From Methanothrix sp. (lineage in GTDB: Archaea > Halobacteriota > Methanosarcinia > Methanotrichales > Methanotrichaceae): 8,309 bases of DNA. The DNA lies in the NCBI GenBank assembly GCA_011391755.1, contig JAABPZ010000052.1:1-8309 (forward strand), written 5' to 3'. The notes under the pieces were generated by a model that had not been told where the DNA came from, searched no databases, and was given only the letters and a program-made list of their open reading frames with translations. This document shows, one piece after another, positions 1 to 6,208 of the stretch (its first letter is position 1; every line of letters begins with the position of its first letter). A program made the position numbers and the translations under genes.

Positions 1-422
1 CGTTTTTTCCCCACGAACGTCCAGAGTTCGTCCATCTCAACTTTTGGCGTCTCGACGTCGTTTAAGATAACTTCATTGACTTTTTCGCAATGCATTCCAG
101 CTCTCGATACCCAAGTGCTTGCTGTAGATGGTTTTACCTCAAGTGTCTCTGCGATCCCTAAGACGCTCATTCCGCGCATTGCCATTTTTAAAGCCATCTT
201 GACTTTCTCTTCATCTGTTCGCAGGTCATAAAATGGCGTGTTAGTTCTATCACAGAAAGTAGTTTCGCATGTATGGCAGATAAACTTCCTGCCCTTGCCG
301 GAACTTCTCTCATAGGTGCCATAGACAGTAACGTTTCCCTTTCCAGCAACTCCAAATAGAGTACACCTCTCATTTGGACATGCTACATCTAAGAATCGTG
401 GTTTTGGACCTCTTTTTCCCAT
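1..422 (-). CDS. IS1-family transposase, single-ORF type, C-terminus beyond the left edge
   Basis: An open frame runs uninterrupted from an ATG at 422 to the window edge, giving 140 residues starting MGKRGPKPRFLDVACPNERC. Residues 15-52 hold an InsA-like zinc finger (C15, C20, then C49 and C52 in FICHTC). Residues about 82-107 (MRGMSVLGIAETLEVKPSTA) read as a helix-turn-helix. The motif VEMDELWTFVGKK at 128-140 matches the start of the IS1 InsB catalytic domain, and D131 would be the first Asp of the DDE triad. In classical IS1 the InsA and InsB parts are joined by frameshifting; here they lie in one frame, as in several archaeal IS1 relatives. The remaining catalytic residues lie outside the window, so activity cannot be judged. 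The sequence is more AT-rich than mtd, fitting an acquired element. Confidence 0.88.
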   Translation of the reverse strand, partial: MGKRGPKPRFLDVACPNERCTLFGVAGKGNVTVYGTYERSSGKGRKFICHTCETTFCDRTNTPFYDLRTDEEKVKMALKMAMRGMSVLGIAETLEVKPSTASTWVSRAGMHCEKVNEVILNDVETPKVEMDELWTFVGKK

Positions 423-455
423 TTGCTACACCCATGTATCATATGCAGTGTAGTT

Positions 456-466
456 CTATTTATAAC
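456..466 (-). promoter_or_regulatory. TATA box of the IS1 transposase
   Basis: On the minus strand this reads GTTATAAATAG, a good archaeal TATA element. Its centre is about 39 bases before the ATG at 422, which predicts a transcript start near 435 and a short leader. A weak ribosome site (GGGTG) lies 6 bases before the ATG. Confidence 0.5.
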
Positions 467-476
467 AACCTATAGT

Positions 477-514
477 TAAATCACGACCCAGAGGTCGCAG
501 AGACGTGAAATTTA
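477..514. repeat. Nested inverted repeat between the IS1 element and mtd
   Basis: The core CGACC-CAGA-GGTCG (484-497) is a perfect 5-base inverted repeat. Around it, TAAATCACG (477-485) pairs with CGTGAAATTTA (504-514) with a two-base bulge. The inner and outer arms share bases 484-485, so both cannot form completely at once. It sits about 85-120 bases before the mtd start and upstream of its TATA box. It could be an operator, the end of the IS1 element, or chance; the sequence alone does not decide. Confidence 0.4.
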
Positions 515-566
515 CCATAGTGAAGAGCCCTCTTGGCCGGCAATTTTCGTATCCTGCAAACAAAAT

Positions 567-579
567 CCTTTTATCTTTT
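567..579 (+). promoter_or_regulatory. TATA box of mtd, placed for a leaderless transcript
   Basis: The stretch CCTTTTATCTTTT is centred about 26 bases before the ATG at 599. Archaeal transcription starts roughly that far downstream of the TATA centre, so the transcript would begin at or next to the start codon. No Shine-Dalgarno sequence precedes the ATG, which supports leaderless translation. Confidence 0.5.
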
Positions 580-598
580 CTCGGCCTTTCGTACCGGC

Positions 599-1423
599 AT
601 GTTCAAGATCGGTTTTGTGAAGCTCGGAAACATAGCCACCTCGACGGCTATTGATCTCTCCCTGGATGAGATTGCGGAAAGGTCCGACATCGAATTCAAG
701 ATCGTCAGCTTCGGCCCCAAGATGACCAAGAAGGAGGGCGAAGGCGCCGCCGAACTGTTGGCCTGGGCACCTCAATTGGTGGTCATCTGCAGCCCCAACG
801 CCGCGACGGCCGGACCCACGGCGGCGCGCGAGTTGTTCAAAGGCGTGCCCACCATTGTCATCTCCGACGGTCCCGTCAAGAAGGAGTCGCGCGACGCTCT
901 GGCCGCGGAAGGATTTGGCTACATCATCCTGCCCATGGACCCGCTCATCGGTGCCAAGCGCGAGTTTCTCGACCCGGCGGAAATGGCCCTCTTCAACTCC
1001 GACGCCCTGCGGGTTCTGGCCGCCTGCGGAGCCATCCGGCTAGTGCAGGAAGAGCTGGACAGCGCATTGATCAGCATCGCCGCAGGACTGGCCAAGCTTC
1101 CCTCCATTCTGGCCACGCCCGAGAAATGCGCCGAGCGCATGAACTTCTTCAATCCCTACGCCCGTGCCAAGGCCGTCGGCGCTCTTTACATGGCACAGGC
1201 AGTGGCCAGCATCGATGCTGCCGCTTGCTTCCGCCTGAAAGAGCTGGAGGCGATAGCTCTTGCTGCCGCCGCAGGTCATGAGGTCATGCGGGCCGCCGCG
1301 AAGCTGGCGGACGAGTCCCGAGAGCTGGAGAAGGCGGGCGACAGCGTCTCCCGCCAACCCCATGCCCGCACCGGAGAACTCATGAACAAGACTCGGCTGC
1401 TGGAAAAGCCGGAGAAAATCTGA
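599..1423 (+). CDS. mtd: F420-dependent methylenetetrahydromethanopterin dehydrogenase
   Basis: Mtd (EC 1.5.98.1) catalyses the reversible reduction of methenyl-H4MPT (or its sarcinapterin form) to methylene-H4MPT with reduced F420, a cytoplasmic C1 step of methanogenesis and its reversal. The 274-residue product matches the family length of about 275. It begins with the family N-terminus MFKIGFVKLGNIATSTAIDL. Central landmarks are the segment GYIILPMDPLIGAKREFLDP (107-126), then MALFNSDALRVL and IRLVQEELD up to about 154. The tail has RQPHARTGELMNKTRLLEKP (253-272), the usual closing motif. An upstream TTG at 533 would add 22 residues not seen in the family and would lie upstream of the predicted TATA box, so the ATG at 599 is preferred. 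The gene is GC-rich, stands alone with its own promoter, and is not next to other methanogenesis genes here. Confidence 0.96.
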   Translation: MFKIGFVKLGNIATSTAIDLSLDEIAERSDIEFKIVSFGPKMTKKEGEGAAELLAWAPQLVVICSPNAATAGPTAARELFKGVPTIVISDGPVKKESRDALAAEGFGYIILPMDPLIGAKREFLDPAEMALFNSDALRVLAACGAIRLVQEELDSALISIAAGLAKLPSILATPEKCAERMNFFNPYARAKAVGALYMAQAVASIDAAACFRLKELEAIALAAAAGHEVMRAAAKLADESRELEKAGDSVSRQPHARTGELMNKTRLLEKPEKI

Positions 1424-1450
1424 AGGATTACTTTCGCCCCGCGCGGCTTG

Positions 1451-1505
1451 CGGCTTTATAGAAGCCGGTGCAACAGGTATCTGTGGCAAGGAAGACTGCA
1501 CCGGC
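1451..1505 (+). other. Overlapping alternative hairpins in the mtd-MBL spacer
   Basis: Two stems share bases 1464-1467. The first is CGGCTT (1451-1456) with AAGCCG (1462-1467) around a five-base loop. The second is GCCGGTGCA (1464-1472) with TGCACCGGC (1497-1505), a perfect 9-base stem enclosing a small hairpin ACAG-GTAT-CTGT (1473-1484). They cannot both form. The element lies 27-82 bases after the mtd stop. It could be the structured 3' end of the mtd mRNA, a small RNA, or a leader element of the next gene. No U-run follows, so a simple terminator is unlikely. Confidence 0.45.
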
Positions 1506-1620
1506 CCTACAAGCTTCTGGGCAAATGGGCGGTCTTCCCATTCACCCCATTCTTATCGATTCAAGTGGTCTGGAATAGCAAGAATATCATTATTTACTAA
1601 TAGCTACCAATGAGGACTAC

Positions 1621-2364
1621 ATGAGCCTGAAGGTCACAATGCTAGGAACAGGCGTGGGAGTCCCCCAGCCCGGTCGCTCCCAGGCGGCGGTATTAGTGGA
1701 GAACGATCAGACTCTGCTCCTGGACTGCGGGGCGGGCACTCTCCTGCGCCTGGACGAGGTGGGAGTCGATCTGGAGGCGCTGGACACGGTGGTGATCACG
1801 CACCTTCATTTGGACCACGTCTCCGATCTACTGGCCCTGGCCAATGCCCGTTATCTGGCAGATATGCCCGGCCTGCAAATCTTCGGGCCGCAGGGCACAG
1901 AGGTCTATTTTAGGATCATCAAGAGCGTCTACCCCAACCTTATGAAGATGAGTGTGGCGGTGCAGGAGCTCAAACCCATGGATTCTTTCACCCTGAAGGG
2001 CTTTGACATCTTTGCCGAGGAGGCGCGCCACAGCGTGACGGCTCTCGCCTACCGCCTGGAGGCAGAGGAAAAGGTAGTGGTCTACTCCGGAGACACAGAG
2101 CCCTGCCCACGCGTGGCTGCTCTGGCGAAGGAGGCCGACCTGCTCATTCACGAGTGCTCCTTTCCTGAGCCCTTTGATGTCACCAACCACACGACGCCCA
2201 AAAAACTGGGCAGCATGATCAAGAACCTGGGCGTTAAGCGCGTGGTGCTCACCCACCTCTACCCGCAGGCACAGGGATGCGAGGACGAGATGGCCGAACA
2301 GGTGATTGAGCGGTCCGGAGCGCCCACCATTGTGGGCTGGGATATGATGAGCGTGGTGGTTTGA
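1621..2364 (+). CDS. MBL-fold metallohydrolase, RNase Z-like (ElaC-type) without the tRNA-binding arm
   Basis: This 247-residue protein has the full two-metal ligand set of the metallo-beta-lactamase fold: HLHLDH at 61-66, H137 (EARHSV), D158 (YSGDTE) and H212 (LTHLYP). The N-terminal MLGTGVGVPQPGRSQAAVLV and the LLLDCGAGT strand match the COG1234/RNase Z branch. In RNase Z a long flexible arm that grips tRNA lies between the equivalents of H137 and D158. Here only about 20 residues separate them, so the arm is missing and tRNA 3' processing is doubtful; a phosphodiesterase or other hydrolase is as likely. GAGG at 1612-1615 is a ribosome site 5 bases before the ATG. The gene is convergent with the TPR protein gene. 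A decayed relative lies at 4481-4605. Confidence 0.88.
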   Translation: MSLKVTMLGTGVGVPQPGRSQAAVLVENDQTLLLDCGAGTLLRLDEVGVDLEALDTVVITHLHLDHVSDLLALANARYLADMPGLQIFGPQGTEVYFRIIKSVYPNLMKMSVAVQELKPMDSFTLKGFDIFAEEARHSVTALAYRLEAEEKVVVYSGDTEPCPRVAALAKEADLLIHECSFPEPFDVTNHTTPKKLGSMIKNLGVKRVVLTHLYPQAQGCEDEMAEQVIERSGAPTIVGWDMMSVVV

Positions 2365-2386
2365 CCTCTTCGATCGATTTGAGGTC
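2363..2386. terminator. Hairpin between the convergent MBL and TPR protein genes
   Basis: GACCTC (2363-2368) and GAGGTC (2381-2386) form a perfect 6-base inverted repeat around a 12-base loop containing the palindrome CGATCG. It begins inside the MBL stop codon and lies before the stop of the opposing gene at 2405. Position suggests a termination or mRNA-end structure, but no T-run accompanies it. Confidence 0.3.
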
Positions 2387-2404
2387 CATCTCGTTGCTTC
2401 CCGA

Positions 2405-3241
2405 TCAATGATTGCTTAAGCCATCTTTTCCGAGATTCAGCTCCCGTGCCCTCTCATAGCTTTCGTTAGCTTCATTGTATCTGCCCAATTTTTGCAGGGC
2501 ATAAGCTCTCTCCTCCCAGGCCCGGAGGTTGGATTGATTGCGCGAGAGGATGTCATCGTATGATTCGACGGCCTTGTCCCATCTTCCCATACTGCCTGCT
2601 ATACCGGCGTTGTTAAAATCATCCTGATCTCGGCCTGCTTCTCCCTTGAGCGAATCCTCCGCACCCAAGAATAGAAGGCCGGTAAACATGAGGATAATAG
2701 TCAGCAGAGCTATTCCCACAAAAATCGCGCTCACAAATAGTGCCTGATCGATAGATTTCCTATTAGCATTATCTACAGCCTCGTAGCCCTGACCTAGCAG
2801 GGCCCGCAATCGCTCTGGAGTGATCCAGGCCAGGAGACCGGCGACTGTGAGCAGCACGCCGGGAGGAATCCACAGGACCCATCCTAAGAAGCCAAAGAAC
2901 GGGATCCAGACAAGGTACCCCACGGGAAAGCCCAAGAGCCCGCTGCCAAGGAGTAGCCACGCGGCTCTTTTCTTGTTTTTGGCGTAAAGAAACGCGCCAG
3001 CAATCCCAGCCAGGCCCAGCAGCAGGAATACAACACCTCCGGCCTGGTATAGTTCGCTCCAGCCAGAAGGGATGTGAGATGACGAGAGCCCGATTAGCGA
3101 GGCTATGAGATCCAAGGCTGCGATGAGCAATCCAGCCAGCCCTCCCAGGCCGGCCAGGGTTTGGATGGTAAGCCTGCCCAGTCGGTCGCTATCTTTTATT
3201 GCCATGGCTTTCAATTTCTGCTCACCTTCTTGCTTGACCAT
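2405..3241 (-). CDS. Multi-pass membrane protein with C-terminal TPR repeats
   Basis: The 278-residue product has about five hydrophobic segments, near residues 25-51, 65-87, 95-112, 117-140 and 168-193. A soluble tail follows, with two tetratricopeptide-like units: about 208-237 (GRWDKAVESYDDIL) and 239-270 (AWEERAYALQKLGRYNEANE). TPRs usually bind protein partners, so the tail may dock a partner at the membrane; no partner is evident. Similar N-terminal membrane modules joined to TPRs occur as uncharacterised proteins in Methanosarcinales. The start is well supported: GGAGGG (3253-3248) lies 6 bases before the ATG. An internal in-frame ATG at residue 13 has no better site. Function is unknown. 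Confidence 0.8.
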   Translation of the reverse strand: MVKQEGEQKLKAMAIKDSDRLGRLTIQTLAGLGGLAGLLIAALDLIASLIGLSSSHIPSGWSELYQAGGVVFLLLGLAGIAGAFLYAKNKKRAAWLLLGSGLLGFPVGYLVWIPFFGFLGWVLWIPPGVLLTVAGLLAWITPERLRALLGQGYEAVDNANRKSIDQALFVSAIFVGIALLTIILMFTGLLFLGAEDSLKGEAGRDQDDFNNAGIAGSMGRWDKAVESYDDILSRNQSNLRAWEERAYALQKLGRYNEANESYERARELNLGKDGLSNH

Positions 3242-3315
3242 TTTCTTCCCTCCGAGAGCTAATTATGAGGTTGGCTTTGATGCCATTATGCAGATAGTGT
3301 TCATTCTCAATGATG

Positions 3316-3325
3316 AATAAAATAT
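3316..3325 (-). promoter_or_regulatory. Candidate TATA box for the TPR membrane protein gene
   Basis: On the minus strand this reads ATATTTTATT. It ends two bases past the stop codon of the upstream gene and predicts a transcript start near 3295 with a leader of about 50 bases ending in the GGAGGG site. The 85-base gap and this element suggest separate transcription, though readthrough from the upstream pair is possible. Confidence 0.35.
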
Positions 3326-3326
3326 G

Positions 3327-4061
3327 TCAAGTCATCCCAATATCTTTGAGATATTGAAGGACATAAGGACCCAGCATTTGGTCGTAAATACTCTTTAAAA
3401 ACGAATTGATAAATCCCGATGCAATAAAAATGATCACGACTGCCGCAAAGCTTCTCCTTGGGTGCAGCGAGAGTTGTCTATTTAGCAGCTCTATCATTTT
3501 ATCTTTGGTCGATGAGTTCTCTTCCCTAACTGCAGAAAGCGCCGAAACTTGTTCGCTTTCTAGATTGGAGTCTTCGATCTTGATCCAATCGATTTTGTCT
3601 AGCAGGCCCTCTCCAATGGCTATCGCGTCCTCATAAGCCTTAATCGCAGCTTTGCAGGATGCATCCGATTTCATTTCCGCTAGCTTTTTGGCTTCGTTTC
3701 CGGCTGCTTTGAATCGAGCATAGTCTTTCTTGAAGTCACTATAATTCATGTTGATGCAGAATCTCGCCTTTCGCGGATCATCGCAGACGGCTGAAATCTC
3801 CGAACCGATGGAGATTACTACGATCTGATAGCACAGGTAGGTAGTTTCGATCAGGGCATCAAGAGCAAGTGAGATTCGGGCTTGATCTTCCTGCTCAGAG
3901 CCGGAGTCGTCGCAATGGGATAAATGAGTGAATGAATCGGTTATGCCGTCAACTATAGGTTGAGGAAGCGGCTTTCCATCCCGTAACGTATCCTTCATGC
4001 GAAGGTAGGAAGGCAAGAATCGATTCTGGTAAAAGGAAAAGAACGAGCCGCAGGATGTCAT
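3327..4061 (-). CDS. Unknown protein with one C-terminal membrane segment
   Basis: I do not recognise this 244-residue protein. Most of it (about 1-200) is soluble, with mainly charged helical stretches; 108-160 (KKDYARFKAAGNEAKKLAEM and following) may be a coiled coil or helical bundle. One hydrophobic segment at about 203-222 (SFAAVVIIFIASGFINSFLK) is followed by a 22-residue tail, giving a near tail-anchored topology. Cysteines at 4, 50, 77, 93, 102 and 136 form no known motif. The ATG lies one base after the stop codon of the DUF2188 gene and no ribosome site is visible, so translation is probably coupled. A later ATG at residue 22 has no better site. Base composition is less GC-rich than mtd, consistent with recent acquisition or a lineage-specific gene. 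Confidence 0.65.
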   Translation of the reverse strand: MTSCGSFFSFYQNRFLPSYLRMKDTLRDGKPLPQPIVDGITDSFTHLSHCDDSGSEQEDQARISLALDALIETTYLCYQIVVISIGSEISAVCDDPRKARFCINMNYSDFKKDYARFKAAGNEAKKLAEMKSDASCKAAIKAYEDAIAIGEGLLDKIDWIKIEDSNLESEQVSALSAVREENSSTKDKMIELLNRQLSLHPRRSFAAVVIIFIASGFINSFLKSIYDQMLGPYVLQYLKDIGMT

Positions 4062-4062
4062 T

Positions 4063-4407
4063 TTAATCGGGAGAGGTGCTCAATATCTCATCAAACTTTT
4101 TATGTATACCTTCTTTTCCCTTCTCGAGAGGAACCACATATCCCCGGCGAGTAACAATCCAGCCGCCTTTGGAATTAGAGAAACCAGCGCGTTGAACCCT
4201 CCATGTGTCTCCGTCTCTTGGCGGAAGGGGATCACTGCCATAATTATGAGAATCCTGGATCTTTCCATCTCTGTCATGGACTACGCATTCAGCACCATGA
4301 TTTTTGCAGGTATCTTTTTGCACCGATGCCCTCTCCCCAGCATGAGACTTTTCCACATCCCTGCCGCTTTGTGGATTGGATACAACATGCCGCTCTTTGC
4401 GTGCCAT
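4063..4407 (-). CDS. DUF2188-like protein with internal deletion and extra C-terminal domain
   Basis: The first 65 residues resemble the small DUF2188 family: an opening MARKERHVVSNPQSGRDVEK and an ending CVVHDRDGKIQDSHNYGSDP-LPPRD, matching the family's typical HxRDGrIrdxxSYGxDPxPPk close. The helix normally joining these halves (a stretch like DTQxEAIexArxIaxnqG) is reduced to KDTCKNHGAE, about 8-12 residues short. After residue 65 comes an extension not usual for the family (DTWRVQRAGF...GGWIVTRRGYVVPL). Its role is unknown. An ATG at 4425 would add six residues but lies only 11 bases from the TATA centre, before the expected transcript start. The ATG at 4407 fits a leaderless mRNA. The gene heads a two-gene unit with the membrane protein gene one base downstream. 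Confidence 0.65.
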   Translation of the reverse strand: MARKERHVVSNPQSGRDVEKSHAGERASVQKDTCKNHGAECVVHDRDGKIQDSHNYGSDPLPPRDGDTWRVQRAGFSNSKGGWIVTRRGYVVPLEKGKEGIHKKFDEILSTSPD

Positions 4408-4430
4408 TAGTATACATAGAGTCATGTAAT

Positions 4431-4440
4431 GCTATATAAA
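4431..4440 (-). promoter_or_regulatory. TATA box of the DUF2188-membrane protein unit
   Basis: The minus strand reads TTTATATAGC, a near-consensus archaeal TATA box. Its centre is 29 bases before the ATG at 4407, predicting a leaderless or almost leaderless transcript and deciding the start between two in-frame ATGs. Confidence 0.55.
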
Positions 4441-4480
4441 ATGAGGGCCAGAAATATTCGCTCATGCAACTGATGGGAAT

Positions 4481-4605
4481 AACAGCCTTATTGCTGCCGA
4501 TTTCTGGCTGAAGAGAATGTGGTGATATACTCCGGAGACATTGAGCCCTGCCCGCGCGTGGCTGCTCTGGCATATGGAGCCGACCTGCTCATTCACGAAT
4601 GCTGC
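4481..4605 (+). pseudogene. Decayed internal fragment of an MBL-fold hydrolase gene
   Basis: Bases 4510-4605 align without gaps to 2065-2160 of the intact MBL gene with 80 of 96 bases identical by my hand count. They encode EENVVIYSGDIEPCPRVAAL and then AYGADLLIHEC, including the metal-binding Asp loop. Weaker similarity extends left to about 4481 (NSLIAADF against HSVTALAY), where about one base and two codons are missing and the frame shifts. Nothing corresponds to the HxHxDH motif, and there is no start codon in frame after an upstream TAA. After 4605 similarity stops abruptly. It is therefore a relic of a paralogous gene, not a working one. The rest of the gene-free stretch 4408-4739 holds only the promoter to its left and the leader of the phosphoesterase gene. 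Confidence 0.85.
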
Positions 4606-4684
4606 ATATTATTACTATTCTTTGAAGAAACTTTAGAAAACTTAATAAAGTTATAGTGCTCATAACCTTTCATAAATTCAGTCA

Positions 4685-4725
4685 CATGTAGATCATTTCT
4701 CTCTATTTCCAGGAGAGACTCAATC
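4685..4725. repeat. Left copy of an imperfect repeat pair flanking the phosphoesterase gene
   Basis: CATGTAGAT (4685-4693) and GACTCAATC (4717-4725) both recur in the same order and orientation after the gene, at 6209-6217 and 6260-6268. The second match widens to a 17-base block starting at CCxGG with about 13 identities. Spacing between the two blocks differs (23 versus 42 bases). Confidence 0.4.
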
Positions 4726-4726
4726 C

Positions 4727-4731
4727 GGAGG
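4727..4731 (+). promoter_or_regulatory. Ribosome binding site of the phosphoesterase gene
   Basis: GGAGG lies 8 bases before the ATG at 4740, a strong match to the 16S rRNA 3' end, and fixes the start. Possible TATA elements lie at 4639-4650 (CTTAATAAAG) and 4669-4679 (TTCATAAATTC), so the leader is roughly 45-75 bases long. Confidence 0.7.
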
Positions 4732-4739
4732 CGTAAGGT

Positions 4740-6203
4740 ATGAATGAGATTCGCTACGTATGTTTATCAGATATGCACCTTGGCGAGGAGGACAGCCTTC
4801 TCACCGAGGTGAATGGCAATAATGTAGATCCCCTCAAGGCAAGCGCCGTAATGGTTCATCTCGCCGAATGTCTGCGGGAGTTGATCTCCAAGAACGAAGG
4901 GCCAGAGAAGCCCACATTGATTCTGAACGGTGATATTTTGGAGCTGGCTCTCTCCGAGTACAACACCTCTGCTATGATTTTCGAACGGTTCATGGAGCTT
5001 GTCATGGCAAAAGGCAGAGAACTCTTTGATAAGATCATTTACATTCCGGGCAACCATGACCACCACTTATGGGAGATGGCCAGAGAGACACAGTACGTTG
5101 AGTATATTTACCGGCATCCCAATATAAATCTGGATCTGCCCTGGCACAAGACTGAGATGTTTCTTTTGGAAGGAAAGGAGAACGACAGCAACGAGAACCA
5201 AGTCACTTCATATTTTCTTGATAGAATCCTGAAGCGACACGCCAAACTTGATATCAAAGATAATTACAGGCTGCGCGATAACATCCTTATTAAAATTGCC
5301 TATCCGAACTTAGGCATCCTCTCGGAAAGCAAAGAGAAATGCGTCATCATTCATCACGGTCACTTCGTAGAGTCGAAATACTACATCATGAGCAAACTGA
5401 AAGCGGATCTGTTGAATATAGACTGTGAGATGCCCAGCGACATACAGTTGATTGAGTCTGAGAACTTCGCATGGATTGATTTCCTCTGGTCTGCCCTGGG
5501 ACGCTCCGGTGAGGTGGGAGCGCTTACGGAGAGCCTTTACGAGCACATGCTTGATGAAGGACAAATGAATCTCCTTATCTCCAAAGTTGCCAAAAACCTG
5601 TCAAAAAAATACGACCTCATAGGCTGGCCTGACTTGGTGGAAGAGAAGATCTTGAAGAGCGCACTTGAGTTCGTTTTTAGCAGAATATCTGGTGGGGAAA
5701 GAAGCTTGAAAGACATGCCTTTGGGACAGCAGACCGAAAAGGGCATGGCGCAGTATCTAATGGCCGTAAGAAATCAGATCATCAATGAACGTCAAGGTGC
5801 CCCACTTCCTTCTGAAATGGCCTTTGTATTCGGCCACACCCATAAGCCGTTCCTAGAGGAGTTTAACATAGAAGGATTCAGAATGCCGGTGGCAGTCTAC
5901 AATACCGGCGGCTGGGTAGTTGATAAAGTCAAGCGTGAAGATGTCTTTGGAGGAGCCGTTCTGTTAATGGATGAAAATTTAGATGCATGCTTGCTGGAGA
6001 TGTATCGCGAGTACGATGGACCAGAAAGCCATCGAGTTGGCGTCAGACATATGCATGATGGCATCACGCAAAGCCCATTCTACAAAAGGATCACCAATCT
6101 AGTTCATTCCGACGAGAAGCCGTGGTTGCAGTTCTCAAATATTGCGCATCTGGATGTGAAGAACAGGGCGGACAAGCTCGATGTGAGAATTAAAAACTTA
6201 TAA
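4740..6203 (+). CDS. Calcineurin-like metallophosphoesterase, 487 residues
   Basis: All hallmark motifs of the family are present in order: D11-M-H13 (CLSDMHLG), GD at 64-65 (LILNGDILEL), GNHDH at 104-108 (YIPGNHDHHLWEM), a metal-binding H at 205-208 (IIHHGHF), and GHTH at 365-368 (FVFGHTHKPF). These ligate two metals, so the enzyme should hydrolyse phosphoesters. The layout recalls UDP-diacylglucosamine hydrolase-like and uncharacterised COG2908-type enzymes, but it is about twice as long. An insert of about 155 residues between the HH and GHTH motifs is largely helical, and about 115 residues follow GHTH. Archaea lack lipid A, so LpxH activity is not expected; the substrate is unknown. No signal peptide or membrane segment is seen. 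Composition is less GC-rich than mtd, and repeats flank the gene. Confidence 0.88.
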   Translation: MNEIRYVCLSDMHLGEEDSLLTEVNGNNVDPLKASAVMVHLAECLRELISKNEGPEKPTLILNGDILELALSEYNTSAMIFERFMELVMAKGRELFDKIIYIPGNHDHHLWEMARETQYVEYIYRHPNINLDLPWHKTEMFLLEGKENDSNENQVTSYFLDRILKRHAKLDIKDNYRLRDNILIKIAYPNLGILSESKEKCVIIHHGHFVESKYYIMSKLKADLLNIDCEMPSDIQLIESENFAWIDFLWSALGRSGEVGALTESLYEHMLDEGQMNLLISKVAKNLSKKYDLIGWPDLVEEKILKSALEFVFSRISGGERSLKDMPLGQQTEKGMAQYLMAVRNQIINERQGAPLPSEMAFVFGHTHKPFLEEFNIEGFRMPVAVYNTGGWVVDKVKREDVFGGAVLLMDENLDACLLEMYREYDGPESHRVGVRHMHDGITQSPFYKRITNLVHSDEKPWLQFSNIAHLDVKNRADKLDVRIKNL

Positions 6204-6208
6204 CATAT

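Noticed and set aside
533..598. Upstream TTG start extending Mtd by 22 residues
   Set aside because: The extension has no counterpart in the family and would include the TATA box itself; the ATG at 599 gives the normal N-terminus and length.
1040..1501. Minus-strand open frame across the 3' half of mtd
   Set aside because: Long antisense frames are expected in GC-rich coding sequence; the plus strand encodes conserved Mtd residues throughout.
1464..1511. H/ACA guide RNA after mtd
   Set aside because: A stem followed by ACA at 1509-1511 is suggestive, but the left side of the internal loop is missing, no K-turn is visible, and three bases separate the stem from ACA.
4102..4439. Plus-strand open frames opposite the DUF2188-like gene
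   Set aside because: Two overlapping frames with no family resemblance; the minus strand carries recognisable DUF2188 motifs and a matching promoter.
4289..4573. Minus-strand 94-codon frame covering the MBL relic
   Set aside because: Its sequence is antisense to the relic and continues into the DUF2188-like gene in another frame; it has no motif.
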